Positions 12,930 to 25,599 of a DNA stretch of 64,000 bases are shown here, one piece after another. The DNA lies in NCBI RefSeq assembly GCF_002443255.2, contig NW_019211458.1:23067325-23131324 (forward strand), given 5' to 3'. A model generated the notes under the pieces. The model did not search any database. It worked only from the letters and a program-made list of their open reading frames with translations, and was not told where the DNA came from. The translations under genes and the position numbers were made by a program. The DNA is from Varroa destructor. Its lineage: Eukaryota; Arthropoda; Arachnida; Mesostigmata; Varroidae. Each line of letters opens with the position of its first letter. Position 1 is the stretch's first letter.

Positions 12930-15900
12930 CTGACTTTAAGCGAAACAGACTTTGACTGCGGTCAGATTCTGGCTTTTAGCTATTGATAGTTTAATAACGC
13001 CTTCTTTACACCGACGTCATTTCCCGCAGCAGCTATTGCAGGAGTTGTGACTACTTTGATCACTTCGACATAAAGACGACGTCAAATTACTCATGTGGAA
13101 ATGCTCGTTTCCACGGTGCGTCGCGCTGTACTTGGCGCCCTGTCCTGTATTTTTCCGTCCTTTGACGCCTTTGGCTTGCCTAACAACCGTCTACCCGACC
13201 GACACCCGTTTAACTTTGGCAATTTTTCTATCTCGAATTCTCTTCTTTGCTGCACAGTGCTCCCGCTCCAAATACACTTTCGCTGATCCGAGCTCTCCCT
13301 GTAAGTGGTTTCTGGTTTCTATTCGCATTTCGCTCCTCCGGCTCTTCTTGTTTCGGTAGTATTTGCTTCCTTGCGTTTCATCGCCAGGCGAAAGCGGCAC
13401 TGGCCGCGGCCTGAGCGCTGTCGCTGAATCGTGGTTGCCGCATCGTTTACCTCCGTATTATCACGTAGTTTTCGATCCTCAAAAAGCAGTATGGGCAAGC
13501 AACGGTTAATACAGTTCTTATAATAGCTTGAATCTGCGTTCGCGGTGACGGTCCTGGTGACCATTCTCAGACCACTATAGGTGACAGGTAGTTGAGACGA
13601 GATATACGGCAAATCTTATCTTAGTTTTTGAAGTTTTATAAAGAACGCAACGCTTAGGAGCCACTAGAACCTTCATGGCGCTGAAATTTTTCTTGAAGTT
13701 ATTAAGAGATGGCGAATCATAAAGTAATCGTGAAAATCAGCGAAACGGCCACAAAGCGAAATAACCAGAATCGATTAACTTAGAAAATATGGAGTTCGCT
13801 TTAGTATTCTGTAGTTGACACCAATCGATTCTTCTTGCTACGGTCCAATACTACGGTCGCGTTTTTTTTTTTATAGAAAATCCTGGTTTTGCAAACAACC
13901 TGACGTATTGGCCTCATTTCCTTTGATATTAGCGTTTGAAATAATTTGAGTTACTTAGGAGACGAGGCCCTTGGCAATCAAGCTAATTATTTACGTGTGA
14001 GCAGTATACTTTTAAAGATATCTCACTGTTGGCACTATGTAAGGCTAAGGTTAGTCTACCAAAGTTATGAGCAGCCGAGTGATCGTTACTCCACCTACAG
14101 ACTTTATAAAACACTGATTTCAAAAGGTAGAAATAACTTTTGACCCAATTTGTTGAGACTAGTTACATGATAACGTATTGAAAACTGATATCATCAAATG
14201 CCATTCTACTAGCTGTACGCATGGTGAGAAATTGTTAAGTTCTTAATGTGCTTGCAGTTTTTTTTCAGAACTAAACAGTTACGTTAGCCCTTAATTGGAG
14301 TTCTTTTTTTTTTTGTCTATTTCGCAATCACCTTCTATGTCTACTTCAATCATCAGTGAAAGTAACTTGACCGTTGGGACAATCTGGGCAGGGTTTGGAC
14401 CAAACGGGCAGCCCATCCGCCAACCTCCGTCATGTCTACTAAGTATAGCCGGATTTTCTTTGGCTCTTTTACTTCTCAAAATCTTCAAGCTATCGCTATA
14501 CTTCCTTCTATGAATAGTAAGCTCATACTTCATCTCAAGTCGGCATGCTAGCAAACCGGCATGGCGTTTTTCAGTGCACAAGGGGCCGCTGTGGAGTGGT
14601 CGACGCGTTTGACATCGAGGCTGTCGTATGTTCCTTTCCTAGTACGTGATAAATGGCACATTTTATAGAACGGCCAACTCTTTTCATTCCCCTTCTTTGG
14701 TCGCGACTGCTATTGCTACCTAAGCGTCAGCTCATTTTAGGGGCGGTATGGCGTCGGATTCCCCCAACGGCTCGGCTCCCGTACCGGGCATTGGTTCGAC
14801 AGCAGGCGATAAAAACGAAAGAACTCGCTGAAAAATCGGAATACCCATCTTTTCCTAGCGCCTATCGTTTCGTTTCTTTCACTCGACTGTGGTCACCATC
14901 GAAGCGGTCAAGGGACCTCTCTTTCTTGACAAATGCCTGGAGTTATCGACATGGGAAGGTGACGCTTCGACGAGCCCAAAAGGCCCGACTTTTCCCTTTG
15001 GGCTGACGAACATATCTTGTTATGTCATGGGTTCTTTTACGTGCGTTGTCGGGGAACGTGTTCTCAGTGACCTGTGCGGATTTATTCATCTGACTGGTGT
15101 TCGTCCTTTAAACATACATTTATGCCTCGTCAATTAAAGGCAAATAAAGGGAATTTTACGGATCGGAATCGCTCCTATTTAATCTAGAATTTTCACAATG
15201 TCATATTGCTTTGCAGCAATGGTGACGTCGAAGCATATTTTATGTTATGTTATATTATAGAACTCAAAAATAGCTATAGAATAGATGGGTACGCTGATAC
15301 GATATTTTGTGCACGCAGTCAATCCAGAATCGATTCTCTACATGTATAATCATACATAACTTCATTAATCAGCATAGCAAACCAGTACTTGGTCGCTACG
15401 TGAACCAGCTTTGCTACAACTGCATCATTTTTAGCAGTGTCTCGCAGATGCAGAACGTTCAATCAATTCCCCACAATGATAAAATATCCATCAATTGTCC
15501 AAGGGTGTCCATCCTTGTTCTCAAGTGATAAGATAAAAACTATTGCTTGATATAACCGTCCGCTTTGCAACACTTTCTGGATACCCGCAATGAGGTTATG
15601 CAACCAGTGCCAGTTAGTTAGTTGTGAGAACTTGATTTTTATTAATCGAATATTTCATTGTATGCTATGACTTGATAAGGCAACTTCGTTTGAAATCTAC
15701 TCATCTTAGCTTCGTGACAGGCCAACCTGGCTGAAACAATGCGTTGTTAAATAGGATGGCTTTAAAAGGTGCATTTCAACACCGAATAGAGGTTTATTGT
15801 AACGTAGGACTCCAAACCCCGACACGCATGAATTGTAGCAATATATTTGCAGATTTATTTATGTTGGGCAAGTAAAACATTAACATGTCAAGGCGTTTTC

Positions 15901-17222
15901 TATTCTTCAATCTGCTCGAATATACGTGGCCTAGGTTAATTATGATCACTCATATAATACGAGAAGCCGCATTTGGCAAACTTCGGCAAACCCATTATGA
16001 ATACGCTGTTGAAAAGATTTTGCAGAATCCCACAGTTAGGACTGTACACTGCACTTACGGCTTATTATAAACAACAACGAAATAATGCACCTCACTAGCC
16101 AAATTTAGGACAAGCGGAGCGATTAAGTGGCACTAAATGGCCTACACATGGCCCTTAAACTCTGAGCCAGCGTTTTCGTTTTGGGCAACCCGGTTGAAAG
16201 CAAACAAAAAACATCTACGGCCATTGATCACTGCCAAAATGCGTCACTTGATTCAACTTTTCCGGAGACAATGTCTCCTACAGATTCTACTAGAGCGACT
16301 CTGTGTTTAGGACGCATGGCTTAGAAATTCTTAAATGTATTTTTTATACGCAACGTAATTTTGTCTGGGACAAGCCGGTCTCATGATGTAAGTCGCCAGT
16401 TCACTACTGGCCATGAACGATAATTAACGCAGTATCTGGCGTGGCATGTTTTTCTCTTAAAACTAAATTGGGTATTTGATTGCTCTGTTACCCCGTTGTC
16501 GCGTAAAGCTGTTATGGAAGCTGGATTATTTATAAATGGTTGTCTCTTGTTAACGATGGAACGGTTTAATTTTTCGCGGGCGAAGTGGCATCATAAATAA
16601 TCTCGTTGTTAGACCCAACGCTGACTGTTGTTTTTTATGATGCGAAAAGGAGTCAAGCTAACATGAGTTCTATTGTGAAGCTACTGGGTGAGAGCTGCCT
16701 ACATGTCGTTGCTACGCAGCGGCCGTATGCCTATATTTAGCTAAAATAGAAACTATAACAAAATGTGATCCAAGTGTCGCATGTTTCCATTAGGAAGTAG
16801 CGTCAAATATGGCACGGTTCAGTTTTAATTTATTCTAATCCTTCGCGCGTTATTTTAATGTATATTCAGCCAGATCATTTATTTAACGCTCTATTTTAAG
16901 TAAAACTTGCCTATGCAACTGGACTAGAAAACCTTGGTCTGCGACTCTCTTCCGATGTTTTAAATGGCTAATTCGCCGTGGAGTTCATCCCTATTGCTCT
17001 AATAGCTCCCAAGAGTGCACATTGCGTAGAGTTGCGATACGTATCTCCCTTGCTCCGACGCTCTCTCCTCAGCTCCGCTATCATAAATTTCCTAAAATTC
17101 TGTAGTTGTAGTTAAAAGGCGTTATTCACGCAACGCCCTAAATATGGAGAGATGCCGGACACTGGGGATTGCTACCAGGCTGCACTGTTCTCGTCGACCA
17201 GTTTAAGCTGTCGTATGTGTAG
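12930..17222. other. Mixed sequence with GC-richer patches at 13.09-13.61 and 14.55-15.1 kb
   Basis: Patches are open in several frames at once (for example 13319-13612 minus, 14653-15006 plus with 117 codons, 14291-14581 minus). None shows a motif, and conflicting frames argue for composition rather than genes. The stretch 15.1-17.0 kb is plain AT-rich. Confidence 0.5.
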
Positions 17223-17453
17223 AGAAAAGACTGTCCGGGTCTGGTTGCCTCGACGTCAGGAACGACCCATCAGGATGGCTGCAGCTCCCACGTCGTAGGA
17301 GTAGCTACTGCAAAACTAGTAGCAGGAATAGGAGCTAGCGTTGCGGTGTCTGCAGTCGAAGCGAACACAGACTCTGGCGCTCTTATCGATAACGAACAAG
17401 TGCAAAATGGACGATCTAAGGGGCCTTCTCGAAGGGACGCTCCAAAACAGTAG
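17223..17453 (+). other. Ala/Val/Ser-rich coding-like frame, unidentified
   Basis: A 76-codon frame without a clear ATG start reads VVGVATAKLVAGIGASVAVS and then AVEANTDSGALIDNEQVQNG before a TAG. Composition is like a small hydrophobic stretch followed by a polar tail. The opposite strand is also open (17270-17506) because the DNA is rich in GCN/GTN triplets. There is no homology I can name, and it may be a decayed exon or compositional chance. Confidence 0.15.
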
Positions 17454-20160
17454 AACTGATGGAGACGAAACTGCGGAGCACCAAAGCTACCATAGCCAAT
17501 GGCCACTGCAATGTACGTTGAAACGGGAGCTGAGAAGAGCTAAAGTGAATTACGATCTTCCTATGATGGTTGAGATTTAATGACGGACTCATTTGTTCAT
17601 GGGGTCCAAGCAAAAGGGTAGGGTCTGTGGCATCGTAGCCAACTGAAAATGTTTGTTGTTATATTAGATGAGTAGTCGCTGGCATCCAAGGCGCGAAAAA
17701 GGCATACGTAGAACCGCTCATTTCATGGACCTTCACGTCTATTCGACGTGGTAGACGCGACCGCGACTAGGAACGCTGCCAGCATCGGATTAATTACGAC
17801 CGGTTAGGAATATGGCGATATTAGGTTTCTGATAATCATAGCCAGTTAGCGTTCCTATTAAACAGACACAAGTTCCGATAGGAATCGATTACAATTTCTG
17901 AACCGGATATACCACTGCCAACAAGGTAATAGCTAGTGCCAGCTCGTAATATAGATGAACGGCGGTATGCAATAAAGTTTAAAGATGATCTATTATTTCA
18001 TTGACATTAGCACAGGCGACCACGAGTGGAGTAGACTAGGATTTTCTTATTTGATTTACGAATTGGAAGATGACCATTCAGGTTCAAATTTGTCCGCGTT
18101 TTATAAAATGGCAGTTGGGTTACATAAATACTGAAATGATGGCGGTTTTTCCTAAATTATTAAGTGTATTATGTATGTATATTGTATATGAATTATTGAG
18201 TACTTCTGTTCGGTTAGTAGGTTTTATGTGGCTTGAAAGAACTCCTTTTCGCGAATAGGTTGCGTATGGGAATTTGTTATGTATACCGTATAATTGTGAA
18301 CTTATGCATTTTATTTACCATTCGTTCCATACTTACACATTTTCTTACATAAGCGGTGTGTAAAATACATACCTCATAGTCAATATGTCTTACTCAGTTT
18401 CATTTTAAGAGTATTAGAAGAAGTCTTGAATTTTTTTATTTCGCACTTCTGACTGTTCTCCTTATACGAACAAGTCCTTGGAACTATTTTTCTTACGTAT
18501 AGCATGAAAGACTTGTTCCCATCAGGAGTCTAGCTGAAGTGGTCTTACTGGATTTATCTGGAGTTCATCCAACAGACCTGTAAAAAGGCATGGCAACCAT
18601 ACAAGCAGTGATTGACCTTACTAATGATTCTTTATCTTCTTTAATTCCTTATTTTCCTGATGACTAGTCTTTGTAGTAATTTTGTCGTCGCTGGGATTTG
18701 AACCAGCATGGCAGTACGCCTGTCAGCAATGATTATCTTAGTAACGCACTCAAACAAATGTACATTAACCGGCCAGATGCCTTCCAGTTTGGATGTGAGA
18801 TTCTGCCTTAGTCTGGAGCTCTATCTTCAGACCTGGTATAAATTATTCTCTGTCCTGACACAGATAAAATGATTCATTGTGCGAAGAGAATGCCTAAAAA
18901 TGAGCTTTAAAGACATGCTGCCATAATCGCTAAGGGCTGCACTAACCTACTACAACTTAGTCGAGTTAATGGAATATATTCCATAGCTGCTGTCACATTT
19001 ATTTTGCACGATACAGGAGAGACTATAAGCAATACTTTATAGATATACTTTCAATATATTTCGTGCGTTCCCGTTCAGACACGTACTTTGCTTTTGCGCA
19101 AAACGTGTCTAACATGTCCCAAAGGATATGGGGCAGGTTAACGAATCGAATTTCTTGAGAATATTTGTTCGAAAAAGCGGGTCTAGAATGGCAAGCCCAA
19201 GGGTCGTATTTCATTTATAATAATAAGTTCGACTTATTGTCCAACGGGTACCGGATATCTGACTCGTCAGGCATTTTTGACCATCTATTACCAATCCGGA
19301 GGGTGAATCTGCGGTAATCCAATTGTATGTAGAGAGGTATTTCAATTTATTCTTGTTATATTTCTGTTTGCTTTACTTAATGCTTGTCTAATAAGTAATC
19401 CAACCAAGCTAGCTCATCATTGGTTTGTTATGTTTTTAGAACGGATATTCTGATCGGAGTACACGAAGGTAATTCTCTTAATTATCGGCTGATTCGAAGA
19501 GGCGATCATGTCTAATTACCACTGAACACTAATTTCTATGCAGGAAATATCTTCAAGAGAAATCTTTATTTGGCAAACTACTCCTACTTCTAGCGTTGGC
19601 AATTTTGCGTTAGTCCAACGGTTAACGTAAGTATTTGTTAGCATTTTCTATTGTTTACAATGATCTAGATGTAAGCGCTGGCACCCTTCTAAGCAGTGCA
19701 TTTAACTAATGATCGCTAGGCAAAGCAGTTCCGTATAGTACGCACTACTCACGGCTACCGCTAAAAACGTGGTTGACATCTATACATGTAAACGCAATAA
19801 ACAGACGAGTATATATGAAACTAATAACAATTCAAAAGAACATAACCTTGATGGTTTAGCTTTCCACTCGTTGCTTTGTTGCGCGTGTTCATTGCAACAA
19901 TACTAACCCATAATCCACATACGTTTTGTTTTTCTATGGCCGCAAATCAATTACGCGAAGCTCCCTTGTACAATTCATTGACGGCAGGAAACTACTAATT
20001 TCGTTACTTCGAAATCCATGAACCGGCTATGTGATGCTGATATTTGCATGTGTGTAAAAAGTAAATGCTGTCTCACGTTATTGTGATGGCGTGTTCAGCT
20101 CAAACTGACATACATATTATATATCGCATCTGAGCAACCCATGAAGCCGCTGCGAGACGG
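17454..20160. other. AT-rich sequence; SINE-like fragment only
   Basis: Apart from the B-box fragment at 18684-18750 I see no gene or repeat. The 62-codon frame at 18070-18258 is AT-driven and unsupported. Confidence 0.6.
18684..18750 (-). repeat. tRNA-like / SINE-like fragment with B box
   Basis: On the minus strand GGTTCAAATCC (18704-18694) is a canonical B box flanked by GCT...CAGC, a T-arm with one base pair lost. About 40 nt upstream TTACTAAGATA (18744-18734) is a weak A box. Between them AGGCGTACTGCC could be the remains of the anticodon or variable arm. No acceptor stem pairs well, so a tRNA-derived repeat is more likely than a tRNA gene. Confidence 0.35.
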
Positions 20161-22600
20161 CTATCCTGGGCGTAAGTCATGAAAGGGCAAATCTCTATTG
20201 GCCCAGTGATGGGATTCATAAACTGAAGAAACTGGCCTCATAGAATAACCGCATTGAAGCATTTGTATGTCCAGTAGTCTGTGAAGGGGGGGGACCAACT
20301 TAACCATAAGCAGACACTGCTTCTCGCATGTGTTTTTAGCATCGTAGGCTGTTGCCAGCCTCTTGTTCATTTTCCTTCGGCTTTCGTTGGACGGGCTGGA
20401 TGAATTGATCTTTAGTAATGTACTTTCGCCATGGACGCCTAGTCTAGCAAAGACCATACTAGCAGGTTTAATCAAGCAGATGAAAAGACAAAGGCATCCT
20501 TCAGGAAGAGAATTACTGTGAGACCGATTCTGCGCGTACTGTTCATTCGTACGTCGTACTTGCTCATTTACGCAGTAACATACGCGGTTGACTCACTGTC
20601 TCTGCAACTGTTCTGTATGTATGCTTTTATGTTCCCACATTCAGAAACCGGCTTTATCTGCGATTGTACTACTAAACAGCATGAGCTTTCCGGTTTTCCT
20701 CTGGGATAGCTGGTTCATGCAAGCGTCGTCCTCCACGCATAATCTAGAGGAGGCATCGCCGACGCCACCATCTTCGACACTGCGTTTGGCTCGGGAAATG
20801 TCATAGCTTATGAGAACAAATATCCGCTGTTGCTACGCTTCGCCTTTCTATGCGTTACCACGTTGTCATCAGCTTCACCGTTAGTCAAAAAAGAATGCGG
20901 CAAACGGAAACCCGCGACCAAAAATATGGCGTCGCCATTTCCGACAACATGGGGATAGTATAGGGGAATAGACACGTCGGGTGGTCTGTACGGGAAGCAA
21001 AACGGATGGCACAAGCTGAAACACATAGCTATACGAGAATTCGTCGCTTTTAACAGCTTAGTAGTACCATAAGAGCTATACAGGAGCGGCAAGCACGGCC
21101 GCCGAGGGTGAGAAACGTTGCCGATGGACAAGTATCTGGCGAAAAAGGAAAGAAATCACGGTGCTAAGTAGCGGTAAGCAGTGGCGGCTCCCTATCCGGT
21201 GCTTAGTCCTTCATATCCCGGCGCGAGCTCTGTGCCAGCGATGTGTAAGGTCTGTATGGGACTGCGCAGGCCGAGGATCGACACCAGTGTAAGCACATGA
21301 ATTCATCCATGACACTAGGCGTAACGATGAGGAATCAGGACGGTTGACGCCCTTTAGTCGCATCAGCTTCTTATTCAGAGTGCGTACAATGTGAAAAGCA
21401 TGGGGCAGCAATTGTTCAGCAAGCAGGATTTTACATTATTGGATCGAAGCTTTTATGAGCCATTGCTGAGTGAGTGCGAATCGGCTAACTACTGGTTGTC
21501 GGTTGCTTATGGCGCTACAAGAAAGAACCATCTCTCATTCCTTTTTTGTCGTTGACACCCTTGTCTCTATTGCGCGGTTCAATACGAGTAGCGTGCAAGT
21601 ACACCAAAGGTTTTGTAGACGCAAAATCTCGTTTTCATTCAGCACAGTCCGGTTTCAATCGGAGCAGCTGAACAGAAACGGTCGCCCTGGCTATGACGCC
21701 ACGAGAGGCGACCACAGTTTGATTATTCCATAGAGCAGGACAGGAAAAGAGGAAGCAGGCTATCCTCAACGATCCAAGGTAGACGACGACAAAGAAGAAT
21801 GTGGGGCAACGACAAGGACTTGGTGACCGTTGTCGCTATTATTTGGCGTCCCTACGGAAAATCAATAGGACTGACTCGGTCCTGCTGCTGCTGCTAGCAC
21901 TGGCCGCTTACCCGCGGTGGCCGCTTGGGATAATCTGGTTAAGCCAGTGGCGAAGATCGCGATCACGGACCTGGTCTCGGTGGGAGTGCGGCCTCTGCTT
22001 GCCTGCTAGCCGGCACCATTAGGGTTATAAGGAGGACGACAGATCAAGTCAGCCGGAGAAAAGGAAAAGCAGGAAAACAGCCTGTTCCTTCTGCTTGCTC
22101 CCCCTCTTGCTTGGGGCAATTCAATAGACGGAGGGTGAAAGCATGGCACTAGGCGGGCTGGCCGACCCGTGACACCGCGTTAAAGTCATCCGGGTGGATG
22201 CTGACAACACCAGCAACACTGCGGGAGGCGATGGTTTTGTCAGCAGACAAAAGTGGAACACGCTGAAGTGGCAAGACAACTAGCTAAACAATGATCTTCA
22301 ATTTGTTTTCCATCTTTGCCTCTATCACTCGCCTCCTGGTGCAACATAAACCCCAGTGAGCACATACGAACGAACGGACAGACAGAGCTTGATCCCCGTC
22401 CTAGTAGCGAAAGATTGTGCAACGATATCAGGCGACAGGCAGCGGGCTTACGCAGCTTGCTTTTGCTCCCTTATCTTCGTGCGAGTCTTGCGTGTACATA
22501 TGAATGTCGCTGTGTATGTTTATACGGTTGGGTGGAACTCCAGAGGAAGTATTTGCGCATGATTTGCTCACTTTGGATTTGCTTTTACGTAAGTTCCGCA
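20161..22600. other. GC-richer block with many overlapping open frames
   Basis: About 2.4 kb with clearly fewer A/T runs than its flanks. It has CTG/CTGCTG-type triplets (around 21885-21900) and open frames of 60-107 codons on both strands, such as 20161-20475 minus and 20808-21131 minus. No domain is recognised. It might be an old coding or mobile sequence too decayed to name. Confidence 0.45.
20743..20958 (+). other. Coding-like frame, unidentified
   Basis: A frame of about 71 codons between TAA and TAG, without an ATG start, reads DATIFDTAFGSGNVIAYENK and then YPLLLRFAFLCVTTLSSASP. The hydrophobic run LLLRFAFLCVTTLSSA looks like a signal or membrane segment. The same frame continues after the stop with further interrupted sequence (to about 21140). 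The family is not recognised and this may be chance in the GC-richer block at 20.1-22.6 kb. Confidence 0.15.
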
Positions 22601-24213
22601 TAAAAAAAAACTACCTTATTCTACTATGTTAAAATTTTAGTTGCATATGTGTATTGCTTTGAAGATATGAATGGTATTGGATTAGGTATGCACTATTTTA
22701 CCTCATGGTTGTTTACGCTTATTGCAACAGCATATACTTGAAACGTTTTGTGCCGTAGATCAATACACAAGACAATAAAAACACCTTTAAAAAAAATACC
22801 TAATAAATATCATTTACCCTTCTGAAGCGCTCGGCACTTTCAATTATAATAACAATAATAGCTCATTTTCCACGAAACTTGGCCTGTTGCTCTACTTTAT
22901 ATCCCTATCGTATAGGTCGTTTATAATAGTGTTATGTATATTTTTGCGTTGTCTGAGCTCATTTTGTATTAGTAACATCACTACGACTCTTTTTCAAACA
23001 GTCTTAAGAGTTGGCTTTATCACCTCAGCGATTTATTCTTATAAATTCTTTCCTGTGTGCATGACGTAAGATATTCTTTAATACCTTACAAGCTTTTTTT
23101 CTGTCGTTTTGTATCCTTGATGTCCAGTTCTTAAGACCTTTTTTATTTTTATTCTAATCGCTTACTTCGATTTTTTGTCTTTCGTTATTTAATTGTGAAC
23201 TACGCCATGAACGCCTAAGGGTGGCACGCGTTAGCAACGACGTTCAAAAATACCCCATAACTGAGCGAGAACGCCAGTGAGCACGCTCACCAGATATGGG
23301 CAAAACTCCAGTACCTGGATTTCCGTGGTTGCAATCTACAGAGCTAGAACTACGTGCCTTCGTACCTTCGTGCCAGGCGCACCTGCCTGCTTCTCAATCT
23401 AGATAGCAAACGTCTTTGTTTCGCCTGCAAGCCGCTCCGAGTTCAAAGTAAATTGCTACTGCCATATAGTGGAATGTCGGTCTTGTGTTCCCTTTAGAAT
23501 ACGGGCTGACACGCAGGGATTACATAATATACAATAGGATACTTTGGAATAACGGCGATATACATCACTGTAGTGCAAATGGCAACGTTGTCTTTTACCT
23601 TATCGAGGACTAAGGCTAGTGTATTACGCACATCCGGCTTCACTGCTGAGGGCGCTGGGTTTGTTCTGTTTTTAACTCTCGATGGCGCGCTCGATTTTTG
23701 TCTTAATTTTGTTGGAAATTTATTCTATCGATGTATAGCGAGGATTTAGGCAAGGCGCCTTCATTCAAAAATGGCGCTTCCTTTGCGAATTTATAGGTAA
23801 CATAATATCCCTTCACGCAGCTTGTGCTTCATGGATCGTACACAGTTGAAGTTGTATTAATTTAACGGTATCGCGAGCATGCTAAATCCAATACGTATGC
23901 CATAATAAATGTCGATTTAGAATGATCCGGCAACAGTGCTGCATTGAAGAAATATATGTTTAGACATATTTCAATAAACTATACGTCAACGGCCTTTCAA
24001 GTCTCGATATGAGGGTTAGTCGATTTTAATTAAAAGATGGATTTCAAAGGCACCGGGTGATGTACTACCAAGCTCAGCTTTAGGTTAACGTCTTCACTAT
24101 GCAGCTGGATACTTCAATCATGCTACGGTAGTTAAATTAATGCTAAATATATTCTATAAATAACTACATTACCACCCGTAGACGTCTACTGGGAAGGTCT
24201 TGCTGTTCGCCTG

Positions 24214-24288
24214 CACGAGCTAAGTGGATCTGCGAGAGTGTTGTAATAGAGAGATAAACCTAACATCCCTAGTTCGAAACGCGAATTT
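24214..24288 (+). repeat. tRNA-like / SINE-like fragment with A and B boxes
   Basis: GAGCTAAGTGG (24217-24227) fits the A box except its first base, and AGTTCGAAACG (24271-24281) fits the B box except its first base and its end. The spacing (54 nt) would suit a tRNA with a longer variable arm. Acceptor stem pairing is not evident. Confidence 0.3.
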
Positions 24289-24915
24289 GACGCGTTTGAT
24301 CTGATTGAAACATCTTTAAACAGTTCGCCAGTCAGTTGTATAGGTCTACCTGTCTAGCTAACGCTTACAGCGAACAGCCAGATAATGCAACTATAGAAGA
24401 CATACCTGAACACATTCCGACATGTCCTTATGCAGGCTCAATGAGCTGAAACTAATTGATATATTGAAATGACTGATGAAAAACAACTGCACCTACAAAA
24501 TAAGGCCTACTTTACATGAAAGTAGAGTGATTAAATCAAATAATTTTTGGATACTTAGCGTAATATTAACGAATACCCGTTATAATTCATAATTAACGTA
24601 AACAACTTCAAAGTAACTAATGTCTAGAATAATGCGAGCTTGGGTTGACATCGTGTTCACTCCTACATTCGCGTACATGTATATATATGTCATAACAAAA
24701 ACATAGATCAGTGCGTGCTATGAACGGATCTAGTTCAAATGCACGGTCTTCGAAACTCTTCAACTTATTTCGGAGTGTCAGAATAGGAAAGGGAGATACC
24801 TAGCTAGCGAATTTCACCGCTATAGTGCTTTATCTGATCCAACAATTATGATGTTCTTCTCATAAAATTTTCAGAATTTTCACATTAAGACAATGAGCTA
24901 CCGTTTGCGAACGCT

Positions 24916-25146
24916 CTATAAAAGTACCCTACTACTACAAGTCCCGCGGACGTTTGTGCGAAAATGTACGATGTAAGCTGAAGTGCACGACAACCAACTG
25001 TTTTTCTTAGCAAAATAATGAATTTCAGTGACTTTAGCGAGTGCATAGAGTGTTTCCCGCTCGACAGATAATCCTGCTGCCTGAAAAACGAGAGGCTGCT
25101 GAACTTCCTGGGGCAAACCAATATTATACATAAATAGGTTAGACAC
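24916..25146 (-). other. Coding-like minus-strand frame, possibly retroelement-derived
   Basis: The frame reads VQQPLVFQAAGLSVERETLY and then ALAKVTEIHYFAKKN. It faintly recalls the (P)-(I/V)-x-Y-x-S-x-x-L-(S/T)...E-(R/K)-E-x-L-A-x-x-x-A-x-x-x-x-x-Y-(L/F) segment of gypsy RNase H, but the usual gap between the two halves is missing. A second frame is open over the same DNA (24885-25166). Retroelement origin is a guess. Confidence 0.18.
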
Positions 25147-25599
25147 AGTTGTTGAGTCAAGTTCAACTTGTAAATAATCGAATAAATTAAATTACTATGT
25201 TACAATGTTTTATATTATCTAACATCTTAAAGATTCCTGATAGTTTTCATTTGAAGGCTGTGAGCTTTGCTAGACCTAAAATTTGGAGCCAAATTGCTGT
25301 TACAAATCAAACAGAAACGGTAGCCAATTAACCAGATACGCAATAAGGTCACGACACTATTTTTCAACGTAATAACCCGTTGAATGATTTCGTTTAAAGG
25401 AAATTTCATGTGCCACACCATGTTCTACAGTTCTTTTAAGTGGTCAAAGGTGAAACTAATATGAGGAAAATTTCAGAATAGAATAGAGAATAAGGAGAGA
25501 GGGATGTAGACAACAGAACGAGATTTATCTGGCAATTAGTTTTTGCTATTTCAAAAAAATACACAGAATAGGACATAGCAGAATACGACAACTACATCT

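Noticed and set aside
14653..15006. 117-codon plus-strand frame
   Set aside because: It overlaps another open plus frame and sits in a GC-richer patch; no domain seen.
18684..18750. Functional tRNA gene
   Set aside because: The B box is good, but acceptor and anticodon stems do not form and the T stem has lost a base.
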